A stretch of 10,013 bases of DNA, taken from the NCBI GenBank assembly GCA_020630145.1, contig JAHDBX010000031.1, positions 1 to 10,013 of the forward strand. The letters run 5' to 3'. The DNA comes from Gammaproteobacteria bacterium. Its GTDB lineage: Bacteria; Pseudomonadota; Gammaproteobacteria; HTCC5015. A model generated the notes under the pieces. It was not told where the DNA came from and did not search any database. It saw only the letters and a list, made by a program, of their open reading frames with translations. Of the stretch, positions 1-7,383 are shown one piece after another; positions within the stretch are counted from its first letter, which is position 1; every line of letters starts with the position of its first letter. The translations under genes and the position numbers were made by a program.

Positions 1-197
1 ACGAAGCGTAAGTGTGAAATAACGAGTTGACGAGCAGCATCGAGGTCGCCGTCTTCGGTAAGCTGCTTGGCAAGAAACTGTTCTTGCTCTGCGCTAATTA
101 CTGGAATAGCGCTAACTTGCGCCATATACGCGTCTACTGTCTCATTAGACAGTGCGATAGGTGCTAAGTCATAATTGTTTGCTATTGCCGTACTCAT
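1..197 (-). CDS. rpoH: RNA polymerase sigma-32 factor RpoH (heat-shock sigma), N-terminal fragment
   Basis: The first 65 residues are visible; the rest lies beyond the left edge. RpoH directs core RNA polymerase to heat-shock promoters. The fragment follows the RpoH N-terminus: a short variable leader containing LAPIALSNE, then a segment around residues 33-50 (VISAEQEQFLAKQLTEDGD) that corresponds to the E. coli stretch with LSADEERALAEKL and HGDLEAA, then region 2 starting with LVISHLRFV, matching LILSHLRFVV of E. coli. That last motif separates RpoH from RpoD and RpoS. The ATG start is supported by a GGAGA Shine-Dalgarno (202-206) four bases upstream. The gene is divergent from glnE. The identification rests on memory of the family; the sigma2 core and sigma4 domains are not in the window. 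Confidence 0.9.
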   Translation of the reverse strand, partial: MSTAIANNYDLAPIALSNETVDAYMAQVSAIPVISAEQEQFLAKQLTEDGDLDAARQLVISHLRF

Positions 198-234
198 AAA
201 TTCTCCAAAGTTTATATCGTCCTTGAATGCTTAT

Positions 235-292
235 ATTTTAGCATAATTTTATATTTTTTAATACTAAACGCTATGAGCATAGTTTTTGTCAA
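235..292 (-). promoter_or_regulatory. Candidate rpoH promoter region
   Basis: On the minus strand an extended -10 box, TGCTAAAAT, lies at 243-235 and would start transcription near 228, giving a leader of about 30 bases before the rpoH ATG. Its -35 region is poor, as expected for an extended -10 promoter. A consensus TTGACA lies further upstream at 292-287, but its best spaced -10 partners (GTTTAG or TTTAGT) are weak. The stretch between is very AT-rich and holds a small inverted repeat, CTATG-AG-CATAG (271-282). Sigma-70-type elements are seen; their use is inferred. Confidence 0.35.
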
Positions 293-324
293 TAGTTCAA
301 CCTTTACGGTCTTTTTTTAGCGTG

Positions 325-337
325 TTGTTAATAACAA
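325..337. repeat. 13-bp palindrome overlapping the putative glnE -35 box
   Basis: TTGTTA-A-TAACAA is a perfect inverted repeat with 6-base arms around one central base. Its left arm coincides with the proposed -35 hexamer of the glnE promoter, and it lies about 45 bases upstream of the TTGACA-like element facing rpoH. The symmetry and position suit an operator for a small dimeric regulator. AT-rich palindromes of this size also arise by chance, and no known binding motif was recognised. Confidence 0.25.
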
Positions 338-353
338 TATAGGGTGTTATCTT
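325..353 (+). promoter_or_regulatory. Candidate sigma-70 promoter for glnE
   Basis: TTGTTA (325-330) and TATCTT (348-353) are separated by exactly 17 bases, and the -10 box is preceded by TGT, giving an extended -10 arrangement. Transcription would begin near 360, leaving a leader of about 30 bases before the GTG of glnE. This is the best promoter-like arrangement on the plus strand of the rpoH–glnE gap. It could drive glnE, ilvE and the closely following ugd. Confidence 0.4.
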
Positions 354-389
354 GCGCTTTCAAGTCATGGATTAAACGGTAGTAATGTA

Positions 390-3251
390 GTGCAAAGCCT
401 TTCAAAAGACCATCTATTTTCAGTAAATGACCAATATTCTTCTTTATTTGAGTTGGTTGATGCTGAAAATGGCGCATATTTAAGCAAAGTGTTGTTTTGT
501 AGCCCTTTTGTGGCTGATTTATGGTTGGCAAACCCTCGTTGGTGCCAGGATTTTTTTGCTTCAGAAAAGGTGCCGGACTGGTGTATAGCTGATATTGGTT
601 ATGAAAATGGTGCTGATGAGGCAGGTTTTATGCGTCAACTTAGGCGCTGGCGTATGCGGCATATGGCAACTATTGCTGCCCGCGATTTACTTGCTATTGA
701 TAGCGAAGAGCAAGCTTGCCTATATCTTAGCCAGTTGGCAGATAAAGCTATTATTGCGGCTCAAGAATATGCTATTGAAACAACCTTGTTGCAGCCGAAG
801 TATGCCGGCAAAACGCCAAAAGCGCTTATGCCGTCACTAATGACGGTAGGTATGGGGAAGCTGGGTGGCTATGAGCTTAACTACTCCTCTGATATTGATA
901 TTATATTTTTTTATGAAGACGCTGTTGCGCCAACACCGGGTGTTGAGTGGCCAGTATTTTTTACTCTAGTGGCACAAAAAATCATTAAGTACATAGGTGC
1001 GCAAACTGAAGACGGTTTTGTTTTCAGGGTTGATGTGCGCTTGCGCCCTTTTGGTGATAGCGGTGCTTTAGTATTGAGCTTGGCTGCAGCGGAAAATTAT
1101 TACACCACACACGGTCGAGATTGGGAGCGTTACGCTCTAATTAAGGCGCGTATTATTACTGGTACAGTACAAGCTAAAGATGCTTTGTCGGCGTTGCTTA
1201 TCCCTTTTGTATATAGGCGTTACTTAGACTTTAGTGCCTTAAACGCATTGCGTGATTTAAAGGCACGTATTGTAAGTGGTTATTCAGAAAACAAGATCAA
1301 AGATCATATTAAGTTGGGCCGTGGTGGCATTCGTGAAGTAGAGTTTTTATTTCAACTATGGCAATTAACATACGGTGGCAAAGAATTTGATTTGCGAACA
1401 ACGAGCTTGGTGCAAGCGGCTAATGTGGTCGTAAAGCAGGGCTTGTTAGACGAGATCGTTGTTGAGAGTTTGTTGAATGCATACTGGTTTTTACGCAAAG
1501 CCGAAAATAGTGTACAGATTATGCGCGATCAGCAAGTGCATAGTTTACCTACCACCGATGACGATAAGGCTAAATTAACGGCCGCTATGGGGTTTGAACA
1601 TTATGATGACTTTTTGTCTGTATTACAGCGTCACCAAGACCATGTTATTCAGCATTTTGACTTGCTGCTTTATGTTGATGATGTAAGTGATAATGGCATC
1701 GAGCAGTGTAAGTTGATTTGGTTAAGTACAGATAATGCTGAGGCAACAGCTATAGCCCAAAAAGTGGGGTACTTGCAGCCAGAGCTAGTTGTTGAGCATT
1801 TATTGTTGTTGAAAAATGCTTCAGCTGTACGCCGTATGAGTGAAACAGCTAAAGTGCGTTTAGATGAATTTATTCCAGTGCTACTTAAACACTTACTTGA
1901 GGTGGATGATTACCATGAACAAGCACTGACTCTATGGAAACGCTTACAACTTTTCTTGAAGCAGATTGCTTTACGTTCCACCTATTTTGTGATGTTAACG
2001 GAGCGGCCAAAAGCATTAATACGCTTGCTTAACTTAATGGTCAGAAGTGCTTGGATAGCTGACAGTATCAGCCAGTATCCAGCCATGTTAGATACCTTGC
2101 TTGACCCGGTTGAACTTGATCAATTTTCAAAGCTGGCTTTAGATAGTATGTTGCAAGATGGCTTAAATCATGCAGATGATATGGAAATGCAAATGCAGGA
2201 AATGCGTAAGTTTAAGCATGAAACTGTGATGAAGTTAGCGAGCGCAGATTTAAATAATGTTTTGCCCTTGATGAAAGTAAGCGATGCTTTAACGTCTTTA
2301 GCAGAGTGCTTGTTAGGTAAATCTATGGAATTAGCTAAACAGCCTTTAGTAGCACTTTATGGCGAGCCAAGTTATACCAATGGTGAGCAATTGTTACATG
2401 CTGATATGGCTGTTATTGCTTATGGGAAAATGGGGGGGCAAGAGTTAAGTTATGACTCTGATTTAGATGTTGTATTTTTACATAATAGCCATGGTAGCAA
2501 AGAGTACACGAACGGTGATAAGTCTATTGATAACACAACCTTCTTTGCACGTTGGGTGCAAAAGACATTACATTATCTTAATACCTTGACACACAATGGT
2601 CGCTTATATGAAGTTGATATGCGTTTAAGGCCAAATGGTGCGGCGGGTACATTAGCTAATCGAGTGAGTGGTTTTGCTGTTTACTTGGAAAAAGACGCTT
2701 GGCTTTGGGAGTTGCAAGCATTAGTACGTGCTCGCTTTGTTGCTGGCAACCCAGAAATAGGTGCGCAATTTGAAACGATTCGTAAACAGGTGCTATGTCA
2801 GCCACGTAATGCTACTGAAGTTATGCAAAAAGTAGTGGATATGCGTCTACTCATGCGTAAAGAATTAGGGTCTAAAAGTCCACGAAATACATTGAATTCA
2901 ACTTATCAATCAATAAAAAGTCAAAAAAGTGAGCAATTTGATCTAAAACATGACTTTGGTGGTATCGCAGATATTGAGTTTATGGTTCAATACGCGGTCT
3001 TGGCTAATGCGGCTGAAACGCCGGCTTTAGCCGATTATACTGACAATATCCGTTTGCTTGAGATTATGGGTGAGCAAGCCTATATGAGTACGCATGATGC
3101 GCAGTCTTTGATTGCGGCATATCAGTTGTTTAGAGAAACAATACATCATCGCAGTTTGCAGAATCAGGATAAAAAAATTGTTGATATCAGCTCAAATATA
3201 GCTGATGCCATCGATATGGTCAGTGAAGTTTGGTTAAAAATAATGAAATAA
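390..3251 (+). CDS. glnE: Bifunctional glutamine synthetase adenylyltransferase / adenylyl-removing enzyme GlnE
   Basis: GlnE adds AMP to, and removes it from, a tyrosine of glutamine synthetase under control of PII, so tying ammonium assimilation to nitrogen status in the cytoplasm. At 953 residues it matches full-length family members (946 in E. coli). Both nucleotidyltransferase halves are intact. The N-terminal adenylyl-removase half has GMGKLGGYELNYSSDID at 154-170 and LGRGGIREVEF at 309-319. The C-terminal adenylyltransferase half has AYGKMGGQELSYDSDLD at 677-693 and HDFGGIADIEFMVQY at 854-868. The paired acidic residues expected for metal binding are present in both. The start is GTG; no in-frame ATG lies upstream before the stop at 318-320, and no clear Shine-Dalgarno precedes it, so the exact start is less certain than the gene. 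ilvE follows after 16 bases. Confidence 0.97.
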   Translation: MQSLSKDHLFSVNDQYSSLFELVDAENGAYLSKVLFCSPFVADLWLANPRWCQDFFASEKVPDWCIADIGYENGADEAGFMRQLRRWRMRHMATIAARDLLAIDSEEQACLYLSQLADKAIIAAQEYAIETTLLQPKYAGKTPKALMPSLMTVGMGKLGGYELNYSSDIDIIFFYEDAVAPTPGVEWPVFFTLVAQKIIKYIGAQTEDGFVFRVDVRLRPFGDSGALVLSLAAAENYYTTHGRDWERYALIKARIITGTVQAKDALSALLIPFVYRRYLDFSALNALRDLKARIVSGYSENKIKDHIKLGRGGIREVEFLFQLWQLTYGGKEFDLRTTSLVQAANVVVKQGLLDEIVVESLLNAYWFLRKAENSVQIMRDQQVHSLPTTDDDKAKLTAAMGFEHYDDFLSVLQRHQDHVIQHFDLLLYVDDVSDNGIEQCKLIWLSTDNAEATAIAQKVGYLQPELVVEHLLLLKNASAVRRMSETAKVRLDEFIPVLLKHLLEVDDYHEQALTLWKRLQLFLKQIALRSTYFVMLTERPKALIRLLNLMVRSAWIADSISQYPAMLDTLLDPVELDQFSKLALDSMLQDGLNHADDMEMQMQEMRKFKHETVMKLASADLNNVLPLMKVSDALTSLAECLLGKSMELAKQPLVALYGEPSYTNGEQLLHADMAVIAYGKMGGQELSYDSDLDVVFLHNSHGSKEYTNGDKSIDNTTFFARWVQKTLHYLNTLTHNGRLYEVDMRLRPNGAAGTLANRVSGFAVYLEKDAWLWELQALVRARFVAGNPEIGAQFETIRKQVLCQPRNATEVMQKVVDMRLLMRKELGSKSPRNTLNSTYQSIKSQKSEQFDLKHDFGGIADIEFMVQYAVLANAAETPALADYTDNIRLLEIMGEQAYMSTHDAQSLIAAYQLFRETIHHRSLQNQDKKIVDISSNIADAIDMVSEVWLKIMK

Positions 3252-3255
3252 TTTT

Positions 3256-3260
3256 GAGGG
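3256..3260 (+). promoter_or_regulatory. Ribosome binding site setting the ilvE start
   Basis: GAGGG lies 7 bases before the ATG at 3268. This favours 3268 over the in-frame TTG at 3262, which would sit only one base after the site. Confidence 0.7.
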
Positions 3261-3267
3261 TTTGTTT

Positions 3268-4212
3268 ATGGCTATAAGTCCATCTTTTGCCGATCGAGAC
3301 GGCGTAATTTGGTTAGATGGTGAACTCGTGCCTTGGCGCGAAGCGAAGGTTCACGTACTAACGCATACACTACATTATGGTATGGGTGTATTTGAAGGTG
3401 TGCGTGCTTACAATACTTCTCAGGGTTCAGCTATTTTTCGTTTGCAAGATCACACTAAAAGGCTTTTTAATTCGGCTAAGATCTTGAATATGAAGATTCC
3501 TTTTAGTACTGAAGAATTAAATGCAGCGCAAAAAGCGGTTGTGCGTGAAAACAACTTGGGTAATGCGTACTTGCGCCCGATGTGCTTTTTGGGTTCAGAA
3601 GGTATGGGTTTGCGTGCCGATGGTTTGAAAGTACACTGCATGATTGCAGCATGGGAGTGGGGTGCTTACCTTGGTGAAGAAAATATGGAGAAAGGCATCC
3701 GTATTAAAACGTCTTCGTTTACACGTCACCATGTTAACGTAACGATGTGTAAGGCTAAAGCGAATGGCAATTACATGAATTCGATGTTGGCTTTGCAAGA
3801 AGCGTTGCAAGATGGTTATGATGAAGCTATGTTGCTGGATGTTGATGGTTTTGTTGCTGAAGGTAGCGGTGAGAATATATTCTTAGTGCGTGAAGGTAAA
3901 ATTTATACACCTGATTTGACTTCTGCTCTAGACGGTATTACACGTAATACCATTTTTGTTATTGCTCAAGAGCTAGGTTTAGAGATAATTGAAAAGCGCA
4001 TAACTCGCGATGAAGTTTATATTGCTGACGAAGTGTTTTTCACTGGTTCGGCAGCAGAAGTGACGCCTATCCGAGAAGTGGATAATCGCACTATAGGTAA
4101 TGGTGGTCGAGGTCCTATTACAGAAAAATTACAAACTTTGTATTTTGATCAAGTTTATGGACGCCGAGATGTGAATTCGCATTGGTTGTCACACGTTAAT
4201 TTAGGAGAATAA
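3268..4212 (+). CDS. ilvE: Branched-chain amino acid aminotransferase IlvE
   Basis: IlvE is a PLP-dependent class IV aminotransferase that carries out the last step of leucine, isoleucine and valine synthesis, using glutamate as amino donor. The 314-residue protein (E. coli 309) aligns along its whole length. Family segments seen are [18 protein letters not shown] (13-30), [14 protein letters not shown] (35-48), [10 protein letters not shown] (100-109), WGAYLG (131-136), KANGNY (164-169) with the probable PLP-binding lysine at 164, EGSGENIF (198-205), LDGITRNT (221-228), and [14 protein letters not shown] near the C-terminus. The GSAAEVTP version marks IlvE rather than D-alanine aminotransferase or PabC. 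It starts 16 bases after glnE and ends 4 bases before ugd, so a shared transcript is likely. glnE–ilvE adjacency also occurs in Pseudomonas, next to LPS core genes. No leader-peptide attenuator is visible. Confidence 0.96.
   Translation: MAISPSFADRDGVIWLDGELVPWREAKVHVLTHTLHYGMGVFEGVRAYNTSQGSAIFRLQDHTKRLFNSAKILNMKIPFSTEELNAAQKAVVRENNLGNAYLRPMCFLGSEGMGLRADGLKVHCMIAAWEWGAYLGEENMEKGIRIKTSSFTRHHVNVTMCKAKANGNYMNSMLALQEALQDGYDEAMLLDVDGFVAEGSGENIFLVREGKIYTPDLTSALDGITRNTIFVIAQELGLEIIEKRITRDEVYIADEVFFTGSAAEVTPIREVDNRTIGNGGRGPITEKLQTLYFDQVYGRRDVNSHWLSHVNLGE
4203..4207 (+). promoter_or_regulatory. Ribosome binding site for ugd inside the ilvE 3' end
   Basis: AGGAG lies 9 bases before the ATG at 4217 and within the last codons of ilvE. 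It supports 4217 as the genuine ugd start and implies translational coupling to ilvE. No comparable site precedes the internal ATGs at 4399 or 4414. Confidence 0.65.
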
Positions 4213-4216
4213 TTTT

Positions 4217-5556
4217 ATGCGTATTACAGTTTTTGGTAGTGGATATGTCGGCTTAGTGACTGGCGCTTGTTTTGCAAATGCGGGTAACCATGTTGTTTGT
4301 GTTGATGTTGATGAAACTAAAATTGAACGTTTAAAAAAAGGTGATATCCCTATCTTTGAACCTGGTCTTGAAGAGATTGTTAAGAAAAACACTCAAGCAT
4401 GGTGTTGTCAAATATGCAGGCAGGAAGAATGGACTTCACAACAGACGCTAAGTCAGCCGTTGATCATGGAGAAGTGATTTTTATTGCTGTTGGTACGCCA
4501 CCGGATGAAGATGGTTCTGCGGATTTGCAATATGTTCTTGCTGTTGCTAACACAGTAGGTGAGCATATGTCGGAGTATCGTGTTGTCGTTGATAAGTCTA
4601 CAGTTCCTGTTGGTACTGCAGACAAAGTTAAAGCAGAAATAGATAAGGCATTGCAAAAACGTGGCGCTCAAGTCGATTTTGATGTGGTTTCTAATCCTGA
4701 GTTTCTAAAAGAAGGTGCAGCCATAGGTGATTTCAATAAGCCTGACCGTATTGTTATCGGTGCTGAAACTGACCGTGCTGCTGACGTTATGAGACAGCTT
4801 TATACGCCATTTAATCGTAATCATGATCGTTTGATAGTCATGGATTTACGTTCAGCTGAATTAACTAAATATGCAGCAAACGCAATGTTAGCAACAAAGA
4901 TTAGTTTTATGAATGAGCTGTCTAATATTGCTGAAAGAGTAGGTGCTGATATTGAGAAAGTACGTGTTGGCATAGGCTCTGATCCGCGTATTGGTTACCA
5001 GTTTATTTATCCGGGCTGTGGTTATGGTGGTTCCTGTTTCCCCAAAGATGTAAAAGCCCTCGCCCGTACTTCTGATCAGTATGGTTTTGAAGCCAAAATA
5101 CTAAATGCAGTTGAAGATGTAAATGCGCATCAAAAGACTTTATTGTTTACTAAGTTAGAAAAGCATTTTGGTGATTTGCAGGGGAAAACAATAGCACTCT
5201 GGGGTTTAGCTTTTAAACCGAATACAGATGATATGCGAGAGGCGCCTAGTCGCGTTTTAATGGAAGCTTTATGGGACGCCGGTGCAAATGTGCGGGCTTA
5301 TGATCCTGAGGCTTCAGAAGAAGTCGGCCGCATCTATGCAAACCGAAAAGACTTAACCTTATGTGACAGTTCTTATGAAACTTTGAAATCAGCAGATGCT
5401 TTGGTGATTTGTACAGAGTGGGAAGAGTTTAGAAGTCCAGACTTTTTACGTATTAAAGAAACATTATCATCACCGGTTATTGTTGATGGTCGAAACCTCT
5501 ATTTACCAGAGTTGCTAGAAGATGCGGGTTTTGATTATTACAGTATTGGTCGTTAA
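4217..5556 (+). pseudogene. ugd: UDP-glucose 6-dehydrogenase Ugd, reading frame disrupted near codon 58
   Basis: Ugd oxidises UDP-glucose to UDP-glucuronate with two NAD+, a precursor for LPS core or capsule sugars. The gene is in two frames. From the ATG at 4217 the first 58 codons encode the Rossmann start, [20 protein letters not shown], through [13 protein letters not shown]. This frame then runs to an unrelated tail and a stop at 4475-4477. The family sequence resumes one frame back at [12 protein letters not shown] (from 4414) and runs intact to FDYYSIGR. Joining 4390 to 4414 gives about 438 residues, a normal length. Conserved parts of the second piece are [60 protein letters not shown] (catalytic Cys codon 5035-5037) and [17 protein letters not shown]. 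An open frame begins at ATG 4399, but that product would lack the NAD-binding GxGxxG and could not work alone. Whether this is a true mutation, an assembly error or recoding is unresolved. The family assignment is very secure. Confidence 0.85.
4391..4413 (+). other. 23 extra bases that break the ugd frame
   Basis: In Ugd relatives the helix ending around VKKN is followed by three residues and then GR(L/M). Here KKN ends at 4390 and MQAGRM begins at 4414, leaving 23 bases with no family counterpart. Equally well, TQA can be read from 4391-4399 and the extra 23 bases placed at 4400-4422, because CAAGCA (4394-4399) and CAGGCA (4417-4422) bound the insert as imperfect direct repeats. Since 23 is not a multiple of three, the frame shifts by -1. 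Confidence 0.6.
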
Positions 5557-5578
5557 ATACTTATGATGGATAGCTTGT

Positions 5579-6472
5579 ATGTCGTTTAAACCTAGCTGGG
5601 TAGATAATGTTGCGGGTATTTTTTTTAGAGTAGCAGCGAGCGGTATTGTGCCAGCTAGCTTGTTTTTATCTTCTATACCAAAAAAAAGAGCTGCAAAAAC
5701 TGACAAGCTTACATTAGAGCTTGTCAGTCATTGTTGGCAATATTCGCATTTGCTAACTTATCAGCTGAGTTCAATAGTGAACTATGCCCCCGCTAATATG
5801 AACCTAGTCGTAACGGTTTTTTATGCGGAAGAGGATCGTAAAACAAAAGCCGTATTGGATTTTTTTAGCACGCAGAAAATACAAAATATTGAATGGAATT
5901 GGCAAGCTTTACCAAAAGAAAAACTATTTCGACGCGGTATCGGTCGAAATCAGGCTGCCAAAGCATCAAAGGCAGATTGGGTCTGGTTTACCGATTGTGA
6001 TATTGTTTTTCATCAGGGCTGCTTTGATGGTGCGGCAAAAGCATTGCATGGGCGCGATGATATATTACTTTTTCCTCGCTTAGAAAGAACGACGGATATG
6101 CTTGCTGAAACCGACCCCATGTTGCTAAAGGGTGGTGGTGAGCCTCAAGTTATTGATATTGATACAGGGCAGTTTACTGAGCATGAGCGTAAACGGGCAA
6201 AAGGCGCTTTTCAAATTACGCATGGTGATGTCGCGCGTGCTTGTGGGTATTGTGAGCAGACTTATATTTATCAAACGCCGTCTGACCACTGGTGTAAAGC
6301 TTATGAAGATCGCGCATATAGGTGGTTGTTGGGAACTGATGGTGTTGCTATAGACGTACCAAGCGTTTACCAAATTAGGCATATTACCAAAGGACGTTAT
6401 AAGGCTGATTCAAAATGGTCAAAACTTAGAAGCTTTATTCGGCGTACTAAGTCTAGCTTGTTAAAGGAGTAG
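5579..6472 (+). CDS. GT-A-fold glycosyltransferase (GT2-like), specificity unknown
   Basis: The 297-residue protein is probably an LPS core or surface-polysaccharide glycosyltransferase at the cytoplasmic face of the inner membrane. A hydrophobic/amphipathic N-terminal stretch (about 11-32) precedes a nucleotide-sugar-binding half beginning LELVSHCWQYSHLLTYQLSS (46-65). GRNQAAKASKADWVWFTDCD (122-141) ends in a DxD-type metal/nucleotide motif, D139-C-D141. AYEDRAYRWLLG (241-252) carries an ED pair like the catalytic acidic motif of GT2 enzymes, and a basic C-terminal tail rich in K and R follows. It lacks the usual GT2 N-terminal TxYN and DDGS motifs, so the family is less clear than for its neighbour. 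The start lies 22 bases after ugd with only a weak GGA upstream; it probably belongs to the same transcript. Donor and acceptor cannot be read from the sequence. Confidence 0.78.
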   Translation: MSFKPSWVDNVAGIFFRVAASGIVPASLFLSSIPKKRAAKTDKLTLELVSHCWQYSHLLTYQLSSIVNYAPANMNLVVTVFYAEEDRKTKAVLDFFSTQKIQNIEWNWQALPKEKLFRRGIGRNQAAKASKADWVWFTDCDIVFHQGCFDGAAKALHGRDDILLFPRLERTTDMLAETDPMLLKGGGEPQVIDIDTGQFTEHERKRAKGAFQITHGDVARACGYCEQTYIYQTPSDHWCKAYEDRAYRWLLGTDGVAIDVPSVYQIRHITKGRYKADSKWSKLRSFIRRTKSSLLKE

Positions 6473-6476
6473 CTCG

Positions 6477-6494
6477 CTTAATGTAAGCATTAAG
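6477..6494. terminator. Inverted repeat between convergent genes, possible bidirectional terminator
   Basis: CTTAATG-TAAG-CATTAAG forms a 7-bp perfect stem with a 4-base loop and fills most of the 22-bp gap between the stop of the plus-strand glycosyltransferase (6470-6472) and that of the minus-strand one (6497-6495). An alternative stem, GCTTA-ATG-TAAGC (6476-6488), interlocks with it. The position fits a shared terminator. The stem is AT-rich and neither side has a good T-run, so it would be a weak intrinsic terminator. Confidence 0.4.
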
Positions 6495-7313
6495 TTATTG
6501 AGTATGAGTTTCAGTGCCATAATCTGTTTTAGCCACCTTATGTTTTTCATTATATTTGCGTAAGGCTTTATTCTTTTTGACAAGCTCAGGGTCCACATAG
6601 CCTCTTGAATGATCTAAGTGCAGGCATATCGCTGAAAAGCGAACCCTTTCTGCTATTGTGCCAGCATTTTTGAGTCTAACACCGAACTCTCTATCTTCAC
6701 CGCCATAGTGCATGCGCTCATCAAAGCCGCCAACTTTAATTGCATCATCTTTCCATAAAGAGGCATTTGCCCCAGAAAAATTAGCATTTGTTGTTGTGAA
6801 CGTATTAAGAAAACGTGCCCATTTGCCTGATGCTGTTAATTTAATATTATTTTTAGAGTTGTTGTAGCCATGTTGCCTAAGCCAGTCTAAAGCGAAGCAA
6901 CGCTCACTGGCAATATCTTCCTTTGTAATTGACTTGCTCGTTTGCATAGGTAGTTTGATATAAGTCCCCGTTAAAAAATAGCCTGGTTTAGCGCTTTTTA
7001 TGTGTGTTTCTACAAAGTCTTTACGAGGAATACAATCACCATCTGTAAAGATAAGGTATTCGTTGCTCGCCTTAAGTACGGCTTTATTAAGAATTCTACA
7101 TTTTTGAAAGCCATTATCTTCTTGCCAAATGTGTTTTATATCTAGGTTTGTTTCTTCACGCAAGGCATCAACTACATCGCGTGTCTCATTTGTAGAGCCA
7201 TCATCTGCAATAATTATTTCAAAGTGCTTCCATGTTTGTTGTTGAAAGCCCCAAATAGTTTTTTTCAACCATTCCGGAGAATTATAGGTAGTAAAGATGA
7301 CAGATGCTTTCAT
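6495..7313 (-). CDS. Family 2 glycosyltransferase with galactosyltransferase-like C-terminal motif
   Basis: The 272-residue protein begins MKASVIFTTYNSPEWL, the standard start of GT2 enzymes. IIADDGS (34-40) binds the nucleotide, FTDGDC (89-94) holds the DxD metal motif (D91, D93), and NFSGANASLW (178-187) leads to GGFDERMHYGGEDREFGVRL (195-214), with the ED catalytic pair at 206-207. This last block resembles the C-terminal motif of beta-1,4-galactosyltransferase-like GT2 proteins, in which a glycine-rich acceptor region precedes ED. HLDHSRG follows at 232-238, and a lysine-rich tail suggests peripheral membrane binding. The frame continues upstream to a GTG at 7364, but those 17 residues are AT-rich and unlike the family, so the ATG at 7313 is preferred; no strong Shine-Dalgarno is seen there. 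It is the only inverted gene between the plus-strand sugar genes. It probably acts in LPS core or surface glycan assembly; the sugar transferred is unknown. Confidence 0.88.
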   Translation of the reverse strand: MKASVIFTTYNSPEWLKKTIWGFQQQTWKHFEIIIADDGSTNETRDVVDALREETNLDIKHIWQEDNGFQKCRILNKAVLKASNEYLIFTDGDCIPRKDFVETHIKSAKPGYFLTGTYIKLPMQTSKSITKEDIASERCFALDWLRQHGYNNSKNNIKLTASGKWARFLNTFTTTNANFSGANASLWKDDAIKVGGFDERMHYGGEDREFGVRLKNAGTIAERVRFSAICLHLDHSRGYVDPELVKKNKALRKYNEKHKVAKTDYGTETHTQ

Positions 7314-7383
7314 TATTAATGTCTGTACGATATTATGAAAAATAATAATTATATAAGATATCACTCATTAAACATATAAACCT
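7314..7383. promoter_or_regulatory. AT-rich divergent intergenic region with -10-like boxes on both strands
   Basis: These 70 bases separate divergent glycosyltransferase genes. On the minus strand a consensus TATAAT lies at 7353-7348, about 35 bases before the ATG at 7313. On the plus strand TATAAG lies at 7352-7357, about 27 bases before the ATG at 7384. The two boxes overlap, so back-to-back transcription would compete. Neither has a convincing -35 box, and such boxes are common by chance in AT-rich DNA. Confidence 0.3.

Noticed and set aside
301-320. Run of seven T upstream of glnE as a terminator tail
   Set aside because: No GC-rich stem precedes it, and no plus-strand gene ends there.
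328-531. Small minus-strand open frame across the glnE start, and similar short frames elsewhere
   Set aside because: They overlap confidently assigned genes in other frames, match no family and lack ribosome binding sites.
2432-2438. Run of seven G in glnE as a phase-variation or frameshift site
   Set aside because: The frame is intact through the run, it encodes the conserved K-M-G-G of the catalytic motif, and one short run alone is no evidence of switching.
3262-3267. TTG at 3262 as the ilvE start
   Set aside because: The ATG at 3268 has a better spaced GAGGG and the conserved N-terminus fits it.
4399-5556. Independent gene starting at the internal ATG of the second ugd frame
   Set aside because: It would lack the N-terminal NAD-binding glycine motif, has no good ribosome binding site, and the missing part lies directly upstream in another frame.
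7314-7364. GTG at 7364 as the start of the minus-strand glycosyltransferase
   Set aside because: The extra residues are encoded by AT-rich promoter-like DNA and precede the canonical GT2 start at the ATG of 7313.
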